Position numbers and translations under genes: made by a program
NCBI RefSeq assembly: GCF_027943255.1
Contig: NC_072895.1
Coordinates: forward strand, 34,012,001-34,076,000
Source of the DNA: Anastrepha obliqua
Taxonomy: Eukaryota; Arthropoda; Insecta; Diptera; Tephritidae
Direction: 5' to 3'
DNA: 64,000 bases
The notes under the pieces: generated by a model
Seen by the model: the letters and a program-made list of their open reading frames with translations, nothing else
What the model was told of the DNA's origin: nothing
Databases searched by the model: none
Shown here: one piece after another, positions 22,266 through 34,439 of the stretch
Numbering within the stretch: position 1 is the first letter of the stretch
Layout of the letters: every line of letters starts with the position of its first letter

Positions 22266-23115
22266 GGTTAAGTTAGGTAAAATGGCTGCCCTAGCTTAAG
22301 GCACACTTGGACAAATATTCAAAAATTCGTCCGTTGAGATGCCATACAGGGGAGAGGAGAAAGGAGAAGGAAATGAAGAAGAAGCCTTGGGATTAGAGAC
22401 GATGATGACCATGCATTTACGACGACGCCGATGGTGGCTGATTTACAGGTACGTTCGTCATTAGCCGCAACAAGCTACTGATGAACTTCACCAGATTTGT
22501 GATACTTAGACCCACTATATCCGCAGGCGTAGCGAAAAAATCAGAGCCCAGATGTCTAAATCTTTGCCAGACGAGAGCAGGACAGCTGAGAAGAAGGTGT
22601 TGAGATGGTTCCACCTCGTCCTCAAGACAGCTTCTGCAGAACGAACTGTAGGCAATCCCAAGTCTCACCGCATGAACACCTAACATACAATGTCCGGTAA
22701 GGATACCCACCAAATTCGAGAGCTGGGGCTTTGTTAGCCTTAGGAGCTCCCTCGAGCGTCCCCGATCTACCCGTGGCCAGAAGGATCTCGCGACCTTGCA
22801 CGTTTACGCACTAGCCCAGCGCTCGCTGAGTTGACTCGAGGCCCATCTTTCCAGGAATAGGGGGGTTCTTAAGGGAACCCTAATCCTTTCATTTCGCGAC
22901 GAAACCGTCTCCAAAGTTCCCTGTCTAGCTAGCTCATCAGCCCAGCAGTTTCCCTCTATGCCGCTGTGATCGGAAACCGAAATGAGCCTGATGTCGAAGT
23001 ATTCGGATGAAATCGAGAGAGAAGCCAGACATTCCCCAACCAATCTCGAACGCACAAACAACGAGCTCAAGGCCCTAATTGCAGCTTGGCTATCGGAGTA
23101 AACACCGAACGGAGA
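22266..23115 (-). pseudogene. jockey-type LINE, RNase H and 3' end
   Basis: Minus-strand pieces of the C-terminal part of a non-LTR retrotransposon polymerase. The upstream piece has RNase H residues SDHSGIEGNCWADELARQGT (the W.PGH position now reads SDH). The zinc-binding tail has VGILTGHCMLGVHAVRLGI, FCRSCLEDEVEPSQHLLLSC and FFATPADI. The 3' flank has a GGTTAAGTTAGG block. The rest of the polymerase is missing, as expected for a 5'-truncated insertion. Related 3' ends lie at 39.5, 40.3, 43.9 and 47.6 kb. Confidence 0.85.
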
Positions 23116-23472
23116 AGAACACCAAAAATGTAAAGCTAAATAAAACTGAGTGAATTATTGAACTAATATACAATAATTTTTAAAAAATGTATATTTTACA
23201 AAATTTTAAACATTACATTTTAATAGGAACATTCTAGAAAAATGTCATGAAGAAAGAACTAAAACACCGAGACTAAATAACAAAAACAAAATGCCAAATC
23301 AAGTTGCGATAATGGTAATCTGGCCATACTGGTCACCAATTGTGCTAGTATGACGTCGATCTTTGTCAAATTCGCTGAGAGCTAAGTAGCGGTACCACGA
23401 TAGGCGCCATCTCATTATTCTTTGCATCATGGCGCCTTGCAATATCTCAATTATTATTTTTTTATTTAAATA

Positions 23473-24004
23473 TAGGGTTATTCAATAGGTGCGCTTCAAC
23501 TTTTTTCCAATAGGGAGGGCGAACGACGCAATATTTTTTATTTTTCGCTTGTCATTAGTATACATTTCATCATGGAACGCTACACACTTGAGCAACGATT
23601 GCAAATCGTGCAAATTTTTTATGAAAATAATCGTTCTGTTGCTACTACTTTAAGAGCATTACGGCCATTTTACGGTCCATTTAACAAGCCGTCCCGTTTT
23701 GGGGTTATGCGAAGTCATTGGTCTACAGTAACAAGCCGGCGACAATTTGTGAGCTCAGAGCCAATATTGAACGCGAAATTGCAGGAATTTCGGCCGATTT
23801 ATGCAAAAGAGTGGTCGAAAATTGGGTTCAACGATTGGACTTCGTAAAACGTGCACGCGGTGGTCATGCAAAAGAAATCGAATTTCATACTCAAATGTAT
23901 ATGTTCAAACTCGATAATAAAAAAAAATTAGTTAAAAAAGTCAAACCATTTGTGTTTTATTTAAAAAAGTTCAAAAGTTGAAGCGCTCTTACTGAAAAAC
24001 CCTT
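23473..24004 (+). mobile_element. 532-bp mariner-like deletion derivative
   Basis: Left end TAGGGTTATTCAATAGGTGC and right end, inverted, AAAGGGTTTTTCAGTAAGAG are flanked by TA; both continue into GCGCTTCAACTTTT. A start piece (MERYTLEQRLQIVQIFYENN, from 23572, then RALRPFYGPFNKPS) is joined in a shifted frame to a C-terminal piece (VYSNKPATICELRANIE, WVQRLDF and RGGHAKEIEFHT). All catalytic motifs are deleted. The C-terminal style is like the DD41D group and the 380-bp element at 63.05 kb. Confidence 0.8.
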
Positions 24005-24780
24005 TACAAAATTGATATGTTCTTATTGAGACCCCCTTTATTACACTTATTCCTACTTAAAAATGTAGATACTGAAGCGTGTAAATATAATTGAGATAGA
24101 AATAGCGAGCAACTTTCGAAAATCATTTCTATTACAATTACACGAGTTCGCATTAATAGAAGTAAACACACATACACACACAGAAGCGCATAAATATGTA
24201 CATATATGAATGTATGTGTGTATGTCGCTTTGAAAATTGTTGTTTCGCGCTGGATATGCTGCTTACTTTATATTCTGCTAAATGCTCATGGGAGTATTTC
24301 AAGGTAATTCTACTCACATACACACACTCTTGTATAATAAACGCTTGCGTGTGTGTGTGCATGTAATTTGAGAGAATGACAAAATTTCTAAAAACCCATA
24401 ACCGCGCCTGTGCGAATGAAATAATGTTTATTTTTAGTCGGCATTTACATAACTGCAAAATAATTGTGCGCTCACACTCAGAGACACTAGGCAATCAAAA
24501 CAGCTACAACAGTTGCAATTAGGGAAGAGTCAAACAAAGTTGAGCGCACATAATGCATTTCCGAAAGTCAGCTACTTAGAGTAAGCAACATTTGGGCAGA
24601 TGTGCTAAACAAAAATTATTGATTTTAAGAACCAGCTTTAGGATGGTGTGAGTTATTAGTTAGTTTACAAAAAACTTATGCGTGATTCTATTTTATCCAA
24701 AGAAAATATGAACAGTTAGGCAGGAGACGTACAGTTTAATGTCGATTACGAATGATAGATGATTTTTATTATATACTCAT
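24005..24780. other. no recognised gene
   Basis: AT-rich sequence with CA/GT microsatellite scraps near 24165-24185 and 24345-24362. Confidence 0.5.
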
Positions 24781-25990
24781 TATGGTTCATGTCAGCAATA
24801 CATTCGAATGCCTGTGTAGGGCAAAAGGTTGCAAGACTAAAGCGCTTTCCTGTAAGAACAGAGACGGCGATCTGGTGACTGACATCCAGAGTGTACTTGA
24901 ATTATGGAGCGAACACTTGCCGAACTTGTTAAATAGTGACTTCCACATATCACAGAGAATGCGAAAACCTCGATACCCCAATCGTTGATACCGAAACTGC
25001 CGTTCACCCATCTCCATCATGGCAAGGTGAGAATAGCGATAACGCGGCTAAAGAACAACAAAGCCGCGGGCGCCGACAGACTGCCGGCTGAGCTATTCAA
25101 ACATGGCGGCGAGGAGCTGGTAAGGTGCATGCATCAGCTTCTATATAAAATATGGTCGGACGAAAGAATGGCTGCCGATTGGAATTTAAGTGAGCTCTGC
25201 TTAATCCAAGAGAAGGGTGATCCTACAATCTGTGCCATATATCGCGGGACTAGTCTTGTAAATATCGCCTATAGGATCTAGCGAGCGTATTGTGTGAAAG
25301 GCTGAAGCCCACCGTCAACCAACTGATTGGGCCTTATTAGTGTGGCTTTAGACCAGTAGAAAATCCACCATCGGCCAGATATTCACAATACGCCAAGCCT
25401 TGGAAAAGACGCAAGAAAGAAGAATCGACACACACCATCTTTTTGTCGATTTCAAAGCTGTATTCGACAGCACGAAAAGGAGTTGCCTATATCCCGCGAT
25501 ATCTGAATTTGGTATCCCCGCATAACTAATACGGCTATGCAAGATGACGTTGCTCAACATCAGTAGCACCGTTGGAATTGAGAAGGACCTATCCAATCCG
25601 TTTGATACCAAACGAGGTTTCAGACAGGGTGACTCGCTATCCTGTGACTTCTTTAACCTGATGCTGGAGAAGATCGTGCGAGGCGCAGAACTTAATCGCT
25701 CCGGCATAATTTCTTTTAAGAGCGTACAATTGCTGGCGTATGCCGACGATATTGACATCATCAGCCCTAATAATCGCGCTGTTAGTTGCCTTTACCAACT
25801 GGCTGGGTCATGTCGTCCGAATGGATAGAAACGCTTCAGCACTGAAAGTATTCGGATCGATACCAGCTTGTGTTGGCAGATGAATAGGAAATCTCGTTTG
25901 CGTTGGAAAGATAATATTGAAAGTGAAAGAAATATTGACCAACAATCGCAAACTAACCACCAGTGAGCTGACTTTGGACAGGACTTGAAC
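24781..25990 (+). pseudogene. LINE reverse transcriptase fragment
   Basis: Broken frames on the plus strand follow the order of a non-LTR polymerase. GALSC-like and LELWSEHLPNLLNSDF come first, then RLKNNKAAGADRLPAELFKHG (fingers) and a degraded RG.SL.NIAYRI block. KRGFRQGDSLSCDFFNLML and LLAYADDIDII follow, the latter being the catalytic Y-x-D-D box, intact here. A deletion then joins to a C-terminal piece (G.VVRMDRNASALKVFGS) near 25800. At least four frameshifts or stops lie in between. The polymerase copies element RNA at its target in intact relatives; this one cannot be made. Confidence 0.85.
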
Positions 25991-26029
25991 GCTGCTTATG
26001 GACCCGTCCAAGACATTGTAGTTAATGGT

Positions 26030-26590
26030 TTGGGTTCGCGCCGTGTTGCTGTAAAGTTTGTTCTAAAAGTCTTGAATTTCTCATGAAATAGGCACCGCAA
26101 TAGTATCGCCAAAGACAAGATTTCTAAGGTTGAATCCGACCAAACATTCATTAAACGCACCACTACTGGCGACGAGACGTAGGTTTATGAGTGCGACAAG
26201 CAATCCGAACATCGGGCGGGTGAATGGAGAGCTCCGAATGAACCAAGGCAAAACAAACACGTCGTTTTCAGTTAAAAGAGAAAGCCTTGCTCACGGGTTT
26301 CATGGATTGTTCGGTGTTGTACTGAATTCGGTATTGTACACCACGGATTTTGGCCAGAAGTTGTGACAGGACTATTATTTGAGCGTTATGAGACGTTTAC
26401 GTCAAGCAATGCGCCAAAATAAAAATAATTTGTGAGAAAGCAAATCATGAATTTTGCATCGTCGCTGAGTGCCAACTTTATCCGTGAAACGAATACCATT
26501 CAACAGCCATCGAATTCGCCTGATATGTCCCCTTGTGATTTTTTGCTGTTTTATTGAGTTAAAAATTCGCTACGGGAAGCCCACAATATG
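26030..26590 (+). pseudogene. mariner transposase remnant
   Basis: The plus strand shows DETWVYECDKQSE (first Asp) and EWRAPNEPRQNK. After frameshifts come IVHHGFWPEVV and, near 26500, QQPSNSPDMSPCDFLLF with the third Asp. The second-Asp motif (HDNA type) is not recognisable. The layout is that of the mariner at 17.1-18.3 kb. No inverted ends were found. Confidence 0.65.
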
Positions 26591-28600
26591 TGACCTGCCA
26601 TCTCAGTATGTTGGTCATTTTTGTGGTTATTAGAGAGGGGTGCATGGGTGCATGTACAATTTTTCGAGTTCATGCGAGTATCGCTTTCGCCATTCGCCTT
26701 TATCGCATATCGTGCCAAAGATTTTTCGCTGAACGCCCCTTTCCAAGATCAACAGCTTCTGTTTATATGCATCTCTGAGTGACGACCGCTCAGACCACTT
26801 TCACTATCGTAGTACAAGGTTCGAATAATAATTGAGCGAGAATTGAGAATAATTGAGTACAGAGAAATCTTTGCTCTCCTATCTAAAAGGCGGCTCTTTT
26901 TGTGATTACACAAAGAGAAATAGCAGCGGTTCGCCAGAAGGATTTTGTGAGCAATCGCTGCAGAAATTGGATTGTCATGAACAAAGACTACTCCTAAGTA
27001 TTTAATTTCCTTCTCTACCTCTTCACTGCCTCTTCACAAGATAAAATAATTGTAAAACAACTGAATCTAACGCTAATTTCTGACATGACAAATTGTTGTT
27101 GTGCACATTTCCGTTCAAAAGTTTTCCGCCAGCAACTCTTTGATAACTACGATAAATGGAACAAAAAGCAGCGTAACCAATTTGCCCCTTGGCTGGAAAA
27201 TTCCTCCACTTGAATTATGCAATTGTTCCCATTGTTATTGGGAAATTCATTGCTGACAGTTGTGGTACAATTTCATGGTGCAGGCACACACACACACACA
27301 CACACACATAAGCATATGTATAAGTATAAGCAGAAAGTCAGTCTCATGTATTTCGTCGCCAACTAAGTTGGCTCGCACAAGAGGTTGCCTACAGCTGTGT
27401 GATAGATGAGGAGATGAGGTCCATTCTGATTGTTTCGCCTGCGGGCAGATGCTCGAAAAGTGAAATTGCACAAATGTTATTATTCTTAATGTAGTTATTG
27501 GATGGCTGTATCGTTGGCATGTTTCGAGGCAAACGAGTATGTATGTGCGCGAAAAGCGTTCTAAAATTTCTCTAATATAACAGCAGTTGGCGCTCGCGTA
27601 CTCTTATTTGCCTGGCATAATATTAAATTTCAGGTGACCACGCACGTTCAAGTTTTGCTTCTATTTTTTGGCTCACATGCACGCGCGCTTTTTCACGGAA
27701 TTGAAATTTTATTTATGTAAATTGCAGAAATGAATGAATTGAAATTTACATAAATAAAATTTGTTATTTATAAATAGACTTTTAGCATATATATATTAAG
27801 CGTACATACATGCATGGTTTTCTAAGCAGGAATTCAATTCATTTACTTATTCATTCCTACGCCGTTTAGCAAGGCTTTCGCCGATGGCAGAGCTGGGTGG
27901 AATGTTTCAAATTTGGCTGAAAGATTTCTCAGAAGCCAAAAATATGCAAAGTCACCATCAAATTTTTTTCTAATGATTTTTTCAAGTGAATCTGCATTTA
28001 TGCGTTCTTTAAATGCCTAAGAATGGATAAAATCTCCAACCTAATAATGCCATGTATATACAAGACGGTCCCATGCGCTTCTTCCGTAACAAAATAAAAC
28101 TTCAGTAGGGTTTTCGATAGAGCTTATTATATTTTTTTTTATAATGGCAAGCTGGAGTCGTCATTAAAGGAGAGAGTCCTTATCCGAGGCTTATTTGGAT
28201 CTTTCATTAGATTGATTTTTTAAATAATGGGTCCCAAACCCGACGCGAAACCCTTAAAGCTTGGAGGCTCGCTGCACACGTTAGCTCCCTACGGACAGAT
28301 GTCCATAGCTTATGCAGGCGACGCCGCGTGGAGGCAGTGTGTCAACTTGAAACGAGAAAGGGGCAAAGATCGATTGTGACATTTGCCATGTGAAATATAA
28401 TCACGTTGAATTGAATTTGAAAAGGTTTAGCCAAGGAGCACCGGGAGATTTGGTGGTTCCTAAAGAACTCAGGCTAAAAAGCCCATTGTATTTAAAGCTC
28501 TGGAAAGGGGGTAGATAGTCAAGGAGGGAGGGAGAAAAGTATCAGAGAAAGAGATAGGAAAGAATAGAGACAGAGATAGAGATAGTTAGTCCTGTGAAAA
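26591..28600. other. no recognised gene
   Basis: Contains a (CA)n microsatellite at 27284-27308 and a GA-rich run at about 28505-28580. Frames are short. Nothing else is recognised. Confidence 0.5.
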
Positions 28601-29095
28601 TTTTCCAGATTCTTTGGCAAATCTGTAAATATCCTCCAGTTTTAGAGAACGAATGTTATGTCATTCTCATGACATCGGAACCCAATACTCGTAGTCGCGC
28701 TCTAGGAAAGGCAAGACACTCACAGAGAAAGTGCTCAGTGCTATCCGCCTCCTCCAAGCATGACAGGCATACCGGGTCCTCGATGATTCCAATGGTGGTC
28801 ATATGCTGACCCCATGGGTTGTGTCCTGTAATGATGCCGACCATCAACCGAATGTCTTTCCTTCTAAGTTTTAGTAGAAAGTTTGACAGTTTTCTGTTCG
28901 GACTTGTCACAAAACACTTTGCAGTTCTGCAGCGTTCTAGACCGGACCATCGCTCTTTATGTAGATTGCCTACATAATCGTTGATCCAATTCTTGATTCC
29001 TGCGGCACTGATTCCGATTATTGGCTCTGGCCCCTGTGGGAGCACCGCTGATCCACGGTTGGCCAATTCGTCGGCAATTTCGTTTCCTATATAAT
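28601..29095 (-). pseudogene. LINE RNase H and zinc tail, second family
   Basis: A 136-residue open stretch with GPEPIIGISAAGIKNWINDY, LSNFLLKLRRKDIRLMVGI, then ITGHNPWGQHMTTIGI and the zinc-binding CLSCLEEADSTEHFLCEC. The start (MANRGSAVLPQGPEP) continues an RNase H ADELANRG-type motif read through just upstream. The family differs from the jockey-like 3' ends elsewhere here and matches the fragment at 59.56-59.83 kb (CLSCRENEGTAKHFLCNC). Confidence 0.8.
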
Positions 29096-29139
29096 CACGT
29101 ACTTTTCTTTGAATTTCTGCTTCCTAGACCCCATGAACA

Positions 29140-29390
29140 TAGTTAAGCGTGTAAAAATACAGTGGCTACGCTGGCTTGGCCATGTCCCCCGTGTGAAAGA
29201 AGACGCTCCAGCAGAGGCGAATTTACAAAAGGAAGGCGTGGAAGAGGCAGACCACATCTCCGCTGGAAAGTCCAGTGCTGCAGGAGCTGTCTTCACTCGA
29301 GATATCCAACTGGCATCAACGAGCGCAGGACAGAAACAGCTGGCGCGCCCTTTTGGTTTCGGCCAAAACTGACACACGCTTGTAGCCCCA
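29140..29390 (+). pseudogene. LINE C-terminal fragment
   Basis: The plus strand reads VKIQWLRWLGHVPRVKEDAPA, then in a second frame KGRRGRGRPHLRWKVQ. This is the 'RWLGHV.RM.....RRGRPR.RWKD' end of some LINE polymerases, the same type as the tail at 25.8 kb. It lies head to head with the minus-strand LINE piece just upstream. Confidence 0.75.
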
Positions 29391-29514
29391 CATAAGTAAG
29401 TACATAAGTATTGATAATGGTAATTTACTTATGAGCTCCATTTACATAATTTCCCCTTCGTCTAGTTCAAGGACGTCTATTTCGCTCAGTCAAAGCATTC
29501 AAAGCCCTATCGAT

Positions 29515-30192
29515 CATCATCACCATCTATTGGCGTAACAGCCCAGGGTGGGCTTTACCTGCCTCAGCAATCTTTCTCCGGTTAACACGATCCAAGGCTA
29601 GAGATTATCAGCTTTTGACGCCTAATTTTTTAAGAACCTCGGTGACGCTATGCGGCAAAGCTGTTTTTGGTCTGCCACCGGGTCTTGAACATAAAGGATT
29701 GTAGTCCAGCAGTAGCTTTTGTGGCCTACCGCACCCATGCGAATGATGTGACCAGCCCATCTGATGCGTTGTGACTTAATAAATCTCACAATATCATCGG
29801 CATTGCAGAGGCTTAGCAGCTCCTTATTGTGCCTGATTCAGTGCTCGCCATCTTCTTCGGGTGTTGTGCCAAATATCTACTTTGCGCAGTAGGTCAACAC
29901 GGGTCGAATGCGCGATTTATAAATAGCGAATTTGCACCTACGTCAGAGAGATCTTGATTTCAGGAGATTTGTGTTAGCGTAGTATGCACGATTCGCCGCC
30001 ATTAGCCTGTCAGATATATATGTAAGTACAGTCCGGCATCTTGTTGTCGTTACTTATTAGCACCCCGAGATTTGTTAATTTGGGCACGCTCTCAAAACTG
30101 AAGTCTCCGATGTCAATAACGCCAGACGCTTCCTTTTCACTTTTGAGATGCTCATATATTTGGTTTTGTTTAGCGTCTATTCCGGGCAACAA
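29515..30192 (-). pseudogene. LINE polymerase C-terminal fragment, third type
   Basis: From the right: GVIDIGDFSFESVPKLTNLG and LISNDNKM, then after an AT-rich break RLMAANRAYYANTNLLKSRS, KFAIYKS, IRPVLTY and, in another frame, RFIKSQRIRWAGHIIRMG with a degraded RGRPK..W tail. The order fits the thumb and C-terminus of a LINE polymerase. Many frameshifts. Confidence 0.7.
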
Positions 30193-30479
30193 TGTCTATT
30201 TCGCTCACATATGCCATGGTCAGAGCGGACCTCTTTAGGGTTTTTATATTTTCTTTTATTTCACAACGATTTACAAAGAGTAGGTATTCATTCGATAGAA
30301 CTCTTTCTGCTCTACAAAACGACGCTAATTGTATTTTTGAGTTATTTAATATTTTATTACTTTTGAAGCTTAGAAATAGAACACCCGGGAGGCAAAATTC
30401 AAAATTTTCGACACCTGCTCTTCTTTGCTTTTCATTGAGGTCAAAAGACTGCCGAAGCGGTCCGGGACGATCATAAAAC

Positions 30480-31263
30480 GATTCCCAATCACTTTCATTC
30501 AATGGAATATATCGAAAAATTGGCAGCCTGGGTGACTCACGAGCTCAACGCTAGAAAACAAAGAAAGTCGCCTTTAAATTACTACTCAGCATCTCGCCCG
30601 CCGTCGAGCAACAAGCGGTCATAAACAGCGCGTTTTGTACCGAATCGTTACGGACGATGAAGCAAAGAGAGGCATGGATTACTCCAAGAGATACGCCCAA
30701 GCCGAGAGTCAAGCCGGATTTTCATCCACGGAAGATCATGATATGTGTTTAGTGGAACTGGGAAGGCATGGTGCACTGGGAAATGCTCGAAAAGAATGCC
30801 ACGGTCAACAAGGAGCTCTACATTACCCAGTTACACCGCGTGAATGAGGCTATTCGACTGAAAATACCTAATGGACACGGTCAAGCCGCACTCCTTCACG
30901 ACAACGCCAGGCTCCATGTTGCACAAATCGTTAAAACCCCACTCCGAGAGCTCGCATGGGAGGTCCTTCAGCATCCGCCGTATTATCCGGTTCTTGCACC
31001 GACCGATTACCATCTTTTCCGCTCCCTCCCTATGGTTCGAATATGAGCCTATCGAACCTCCTTCGATAACAAAGAGGTCCTTAAAAGACACCAGACCAGG
31101 CGATTTTTGGAGGAACGGCATCAACAAATGAGTTGAGAGATGGGAAGAGGTTGTAAATAGCAACGGCGAATATATAACTGATTAACTTATTGATATAATT
31201 ATCCTTTTTTGTTTAAAAAAAATGTCTTCGGAGAAAACGCTACGAACTTATTCCCCAACCTAA
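30480..31263 (+). pseudogene. mariner (DD34D) transposase remnant with 3' end
   Basis: Starts with YIEKLAAWVTHELNAR, then a broken RIVTDDEA (first Asp). In another frame GMVHWEMLEKNATVNKELY is followed by LLHDNARLHVAQIVKT (second Asp). HPPYYPVLAPTDYHLF follows with the third Asp, 34 residues after the second, then RPGDFWRNGINK. The 3' inverted repeat reads TTAGGTTGGGGAATAAGTTC at 31244-31263. The 5' inverted repeat and most of the DNA-binding domain are missing. Confidence 0.8.
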
Positions 31264-31277
31264 TCAATGGAAAATTT

Positions 31278-31445
31278 CTGCCATGAAAAAGCTCCTCATA
31301 AAAATATCTGCCGTTCGGAGTCGGCTTGAAACTGTAGGTCCCTCCATTTGTGGAACAACATCAAGACACACACCAAAAATAGGAGGAGGAGCTCGGCCAA
31401 ACACCTAACAGAAGTGTACGCGCCAATTATTTATTTATTTTTTTT
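31278..31445 (+). repeat. SINE, 3' half, plus strand
   Basis: From GCCATGAAAAAGCTCCTCAT through AAATATCTGCCGTTCGGAG, GGTCCCTCCATTTGTGGAAC and GGAGGAGGAGCTCGGCC to GCGCCAATTATTTATT. The head is missing, typical of 5' truncation. Confidence 0.85.
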
Positions 31446-32479
31446 TTTAATCAATGGAAAAACTTGTAGAACCATTTTATGTTCAGGCGTTGAGCGTCTA
31501 ATTTTTATAATTTTTTAATTATATTTATAGAAATTATTTTTTTATAATTTTACAGGCTTCAAAATAACAAAAAATGGCATTTCTTTGAATTTATCTTTTG
31601 GTTTCTTAGGTTATGTTTCGCTGAAGGGTATTGACATTGAAAAACCCAAATCTATTATCTGTCATCTGAGTGTATTCAACCATCAAAAAACAATAAAATG
31701 AGAGCTTTTAATGATGATGAAACAAAATACCAAATATTATTTTTAAAATATTTGAAAATATTGTAATGCCTTTCAAATTTTAAAACAAAAATAAAATAAA
31801 AAACAAGTTAAACTTCTTTTTTTTTTTGTATTTTAAGTTTTATGGACTAACAGTGCTGTGCGCACGGTTCGCGCTGCGTTATGTGTTCCTGTATGAAGCG
31901 TTTTTCTACTCCCGCGCTGCGTAACCGCGAACTTCACGGTGCGCGCTTCCACTAAAATCGCAATATCTCGAGAACTATTATAGACACCATAAAATTTTTT
32001 TTTTTCAAAATAAAGGTTAAATCATAAGGAATCGTTACGTGTATAACAGAAAATCTAAAAAACTGGCCAAATCAACTAAAAATTGATTCCAAAAATTTGT
32101 TTGACTTTTTTTTGGTCAAAATTTCGAAATTTTTTTTTTTAACATAATACTAATTTAAACTACTTATTTGTTTCTATATTGTCTGTAAATTGCATTGAAA
32201 TCCATCCAACGGTTCAAGAAATATTGATTTTTGAAAAAAACACGGTCCCGATTTTCAACATGGCGTAGATGACTCAATTTTGAAAATTTTTCAAAATCCT
32301 TTTAGGCTCGAATGTATCTTACCTAGAACTAATATTTCCCAAAGTTTCAAAGACATCGAAAGACCACTTGCAAATCTCATATTTTCTGACGGAGTCTTAC
32401 CCAGCATGCAAAATAATTTTCAATGATGTCGTTGTTTGCGTGTTCGCAAAGACTGTAGATTGGGTTTTTAGACCAGACT
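31446..32479. other. no recognised gene; homopolymer-rich
   Basis: A G/C-rich island at about 31850-31960 contains GTTCGCG and its inverted relatives, an imperfect palindrome, in otherwise very A/T-rich DNA. The style resembles the sub-ends of DNA transposons, but no boundary was found. Confidence 0.45.
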
Positions 32480-32652
32480 GGGTCGTTTTGGAAGTCTATG
32501 TGAATAAGCCAACAACATTTCCAGAGCTGAAGAACAACACTGGGATCGAGATTAAGGAGCTCAATACGATAATGCGTGGGCAAGTTTTTGAAAATTTTAA
32601 TTCTCGTATGACAGCGTGTGGGCATGCCTTTGTGGCTATCCAAATGATATAA
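32480..32652 (+). pseudogene. C-terminal scrap of a mariner-like transposase
   Basis: Residues VYVNKPTTFPELKNNTGIEIK, then ENFNSRMTACG, match the C-terminal pattern of the elements at 23.7 and 63.1 kb (NKPAT..EL, VVENW..R). The third-Asp motif lies upstream in degraded sequence. Confidence 0.6.
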
Positions 32653-33589
32653 TTTTTCAGATCAAATTGTTAATTGCCGCCATTTGAATAAAAATAGTGC
32701 AATCTGAAACAATCTACATTTTTAGGTACGTCTTTTAAAATACACTTTATTTGTATTTAATTCTTAGTAGAACATGAAAAAATGAGCGCATTCTATTTGA
32801 TTGAGTTCCGCGTGATTTCTGTATAATTTTGAAAAGCCTAGGAAACTCAAGGAAGGGTTGCTTTATATACATATGTATCGAAGAATATTTAAAGGATAAA
32901 CACCACAAGCAGACTTGAAAGGTCTTTCGCCAAATCATCTCCTCAAATTTGTGGTGTGCGTCTTTATATTATCCCACCAACGAAAAAGCTTACGCTGCTT
33001 CCGGCACATGGTTTTTTCCCCATAGAAACTTTTTGCTGACAGAAATGCTTCGTCATTGCCTTACGAGTTCAGTTCAAAGAAAGCCACTTAATTCAGCCAC
33101 ATGCCTCTTGGGCAGAGAAATAGGCATACGATGAAACAAAAAGCTTCTAAACTGCGAACCAAATATGCGAAGGCACCTGGTTCACAAGTGCAAAAGTGGA
33201 TGGAGGGAAAATTAAGTCATAAGTCAATTACTTGGCTTTCTTGCTTGTGTCGCGCGCTCAGTTCTCAGCAATCACTGAATGCCATTTTTTGGTAGTCATC
33301 GCTTGATGTAAATTAAAGGATTGTTTGGCTTTAGCATAAGTAGAAACATTTCCAGAAAACACATACATACATAAGTACACAATAAATTCGTAAATTATGA
33401 GAAATTGCGTAATTTATTCAAAAAAGCGACATTACGCTTCGGACTTATTTGATATACAGTAGATTTGACGAATTTTGCAACACGAAAAAGGGTAAATGAA
33501 CGAGCAATTCTGAAATTAATTTAAAATGTAAGTGCACTGTTCAACAGCATTTTTGGAACATAGCTGGCCGCTTTTCTATCCTGAAAGTA
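32653..33589. other. no recognised gene; one SINE scrap
   Basis: A short minus-strand SINE piece (TTTGTGGTGTGCGTCTT) lies at about 32938-32985. The rest is unassigned. Confidence 0.5.
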
Positions 33590-34279
33590 CAGGGTTTGAT
33601 TGAAAAGTAATGAGCCTTATTTTTTTTTAAGCGGTTTTATTAAACTTTTTGGCTTATACAACTACAATAATATTCTTCAAAATAGGACCCTTGAGCGTCA
33701 ATACACCGCTGGTAGCGGTCCTTCCACTGCAGGAAACATTTTTTAAACTCATCCGCCGGAATCGCGTTCAATTCGGCTGTCATAGTTTTTTGGACGATGG
33801 AGTCGAAACGCCTCTCCTTCAGCTTTCTTTTCAGGCACGGGAACAAGAAGAAGTCCGGAGGGGACAGGTCTGGGCAGTAGGGAGGGTGGGGAAGCACCGG
33901 AGCCCCCATCTTGGTCAATGCAGAGGTGCAGAGGAAGGCGGTGTGCGCCGGCGCATTATCGTGATGAAGGGCCCAATTGTTGACGAGGTCGGGCCGAACC
34001 CGGGCATCGCAGTTTTTCAGCCGAAAGAGCACTTCTTTGTAAAATGCCGCGTTTACAGTGCTTCTTGGAGGTACAAACTCCTTGTGGACGATGCCTCGAG
34101 AGTCGAAAAAGATGATCTGCATGGAGCGATGTAGACTGCACCGCTGTTGCCAGCGAACTGGGACCGGTTTCTAGTGGAAGGGGAAGGTCCAACGATCATT
34201 TTCCCCCACCAGCCGATTCGGTTGATCGCTTGGCAGACGATCCGCGCAGGAAGGCTCATTACTTTTCAATCAAACCCTG
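33590..34279 (-). mobile_element. 690-bp mariner with both ends, 5' coding half deleted
   Basis: Terminal inverted repeats CAGGGTTTGATTGAAAAGTA at both ends are essentially perfect to AATGAGCCTT and flanked by TA. Such clean ends suggest a fairly young deletion derivative that could be moved by a transposase supplied elsewhere in the genome. Confidence 0.9.
33640..34122 (-). pseudogene. mariner transposase, catalytic C-terminal half
   Basis: An uninterrupted 160-residue frame: IIFFDSRGIVHKEFVPP, then WALHHDNAPAHTAF with the second catalytic Asp and HPPYCPDLSPPDFFLFP with the third, 34 residues later (DD34D). It ends QWKDRYQRCIDAQGSYFEEYY. The DNA-binding domain and first Asp are deleted. The opposite strand also happens to be open over most of this span, which is a shadow. 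Confidence 0.85.
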
Positions 34280-34439
34280 TACGAGAACATAAAGAGTAGG
34301 CTACCTTTGGGGAACAAACTTAAGAACCATAACTTGGACAAGTCGATTTCTGATATACGTATCAGTGTCAAGATTCTATAAAAGAACTTCGCGAGGATCA
34401 TTGCTGTGGAGCATTTTAGCCTCCTAACTTCTCCTTTTG

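Noticed and set aside
33649..34134. 161-codon plus-strand frame
   Set aside because: It is the antisense of the mariner transposase at 33640-34122, whose catalytic motifs are on the minus strand.
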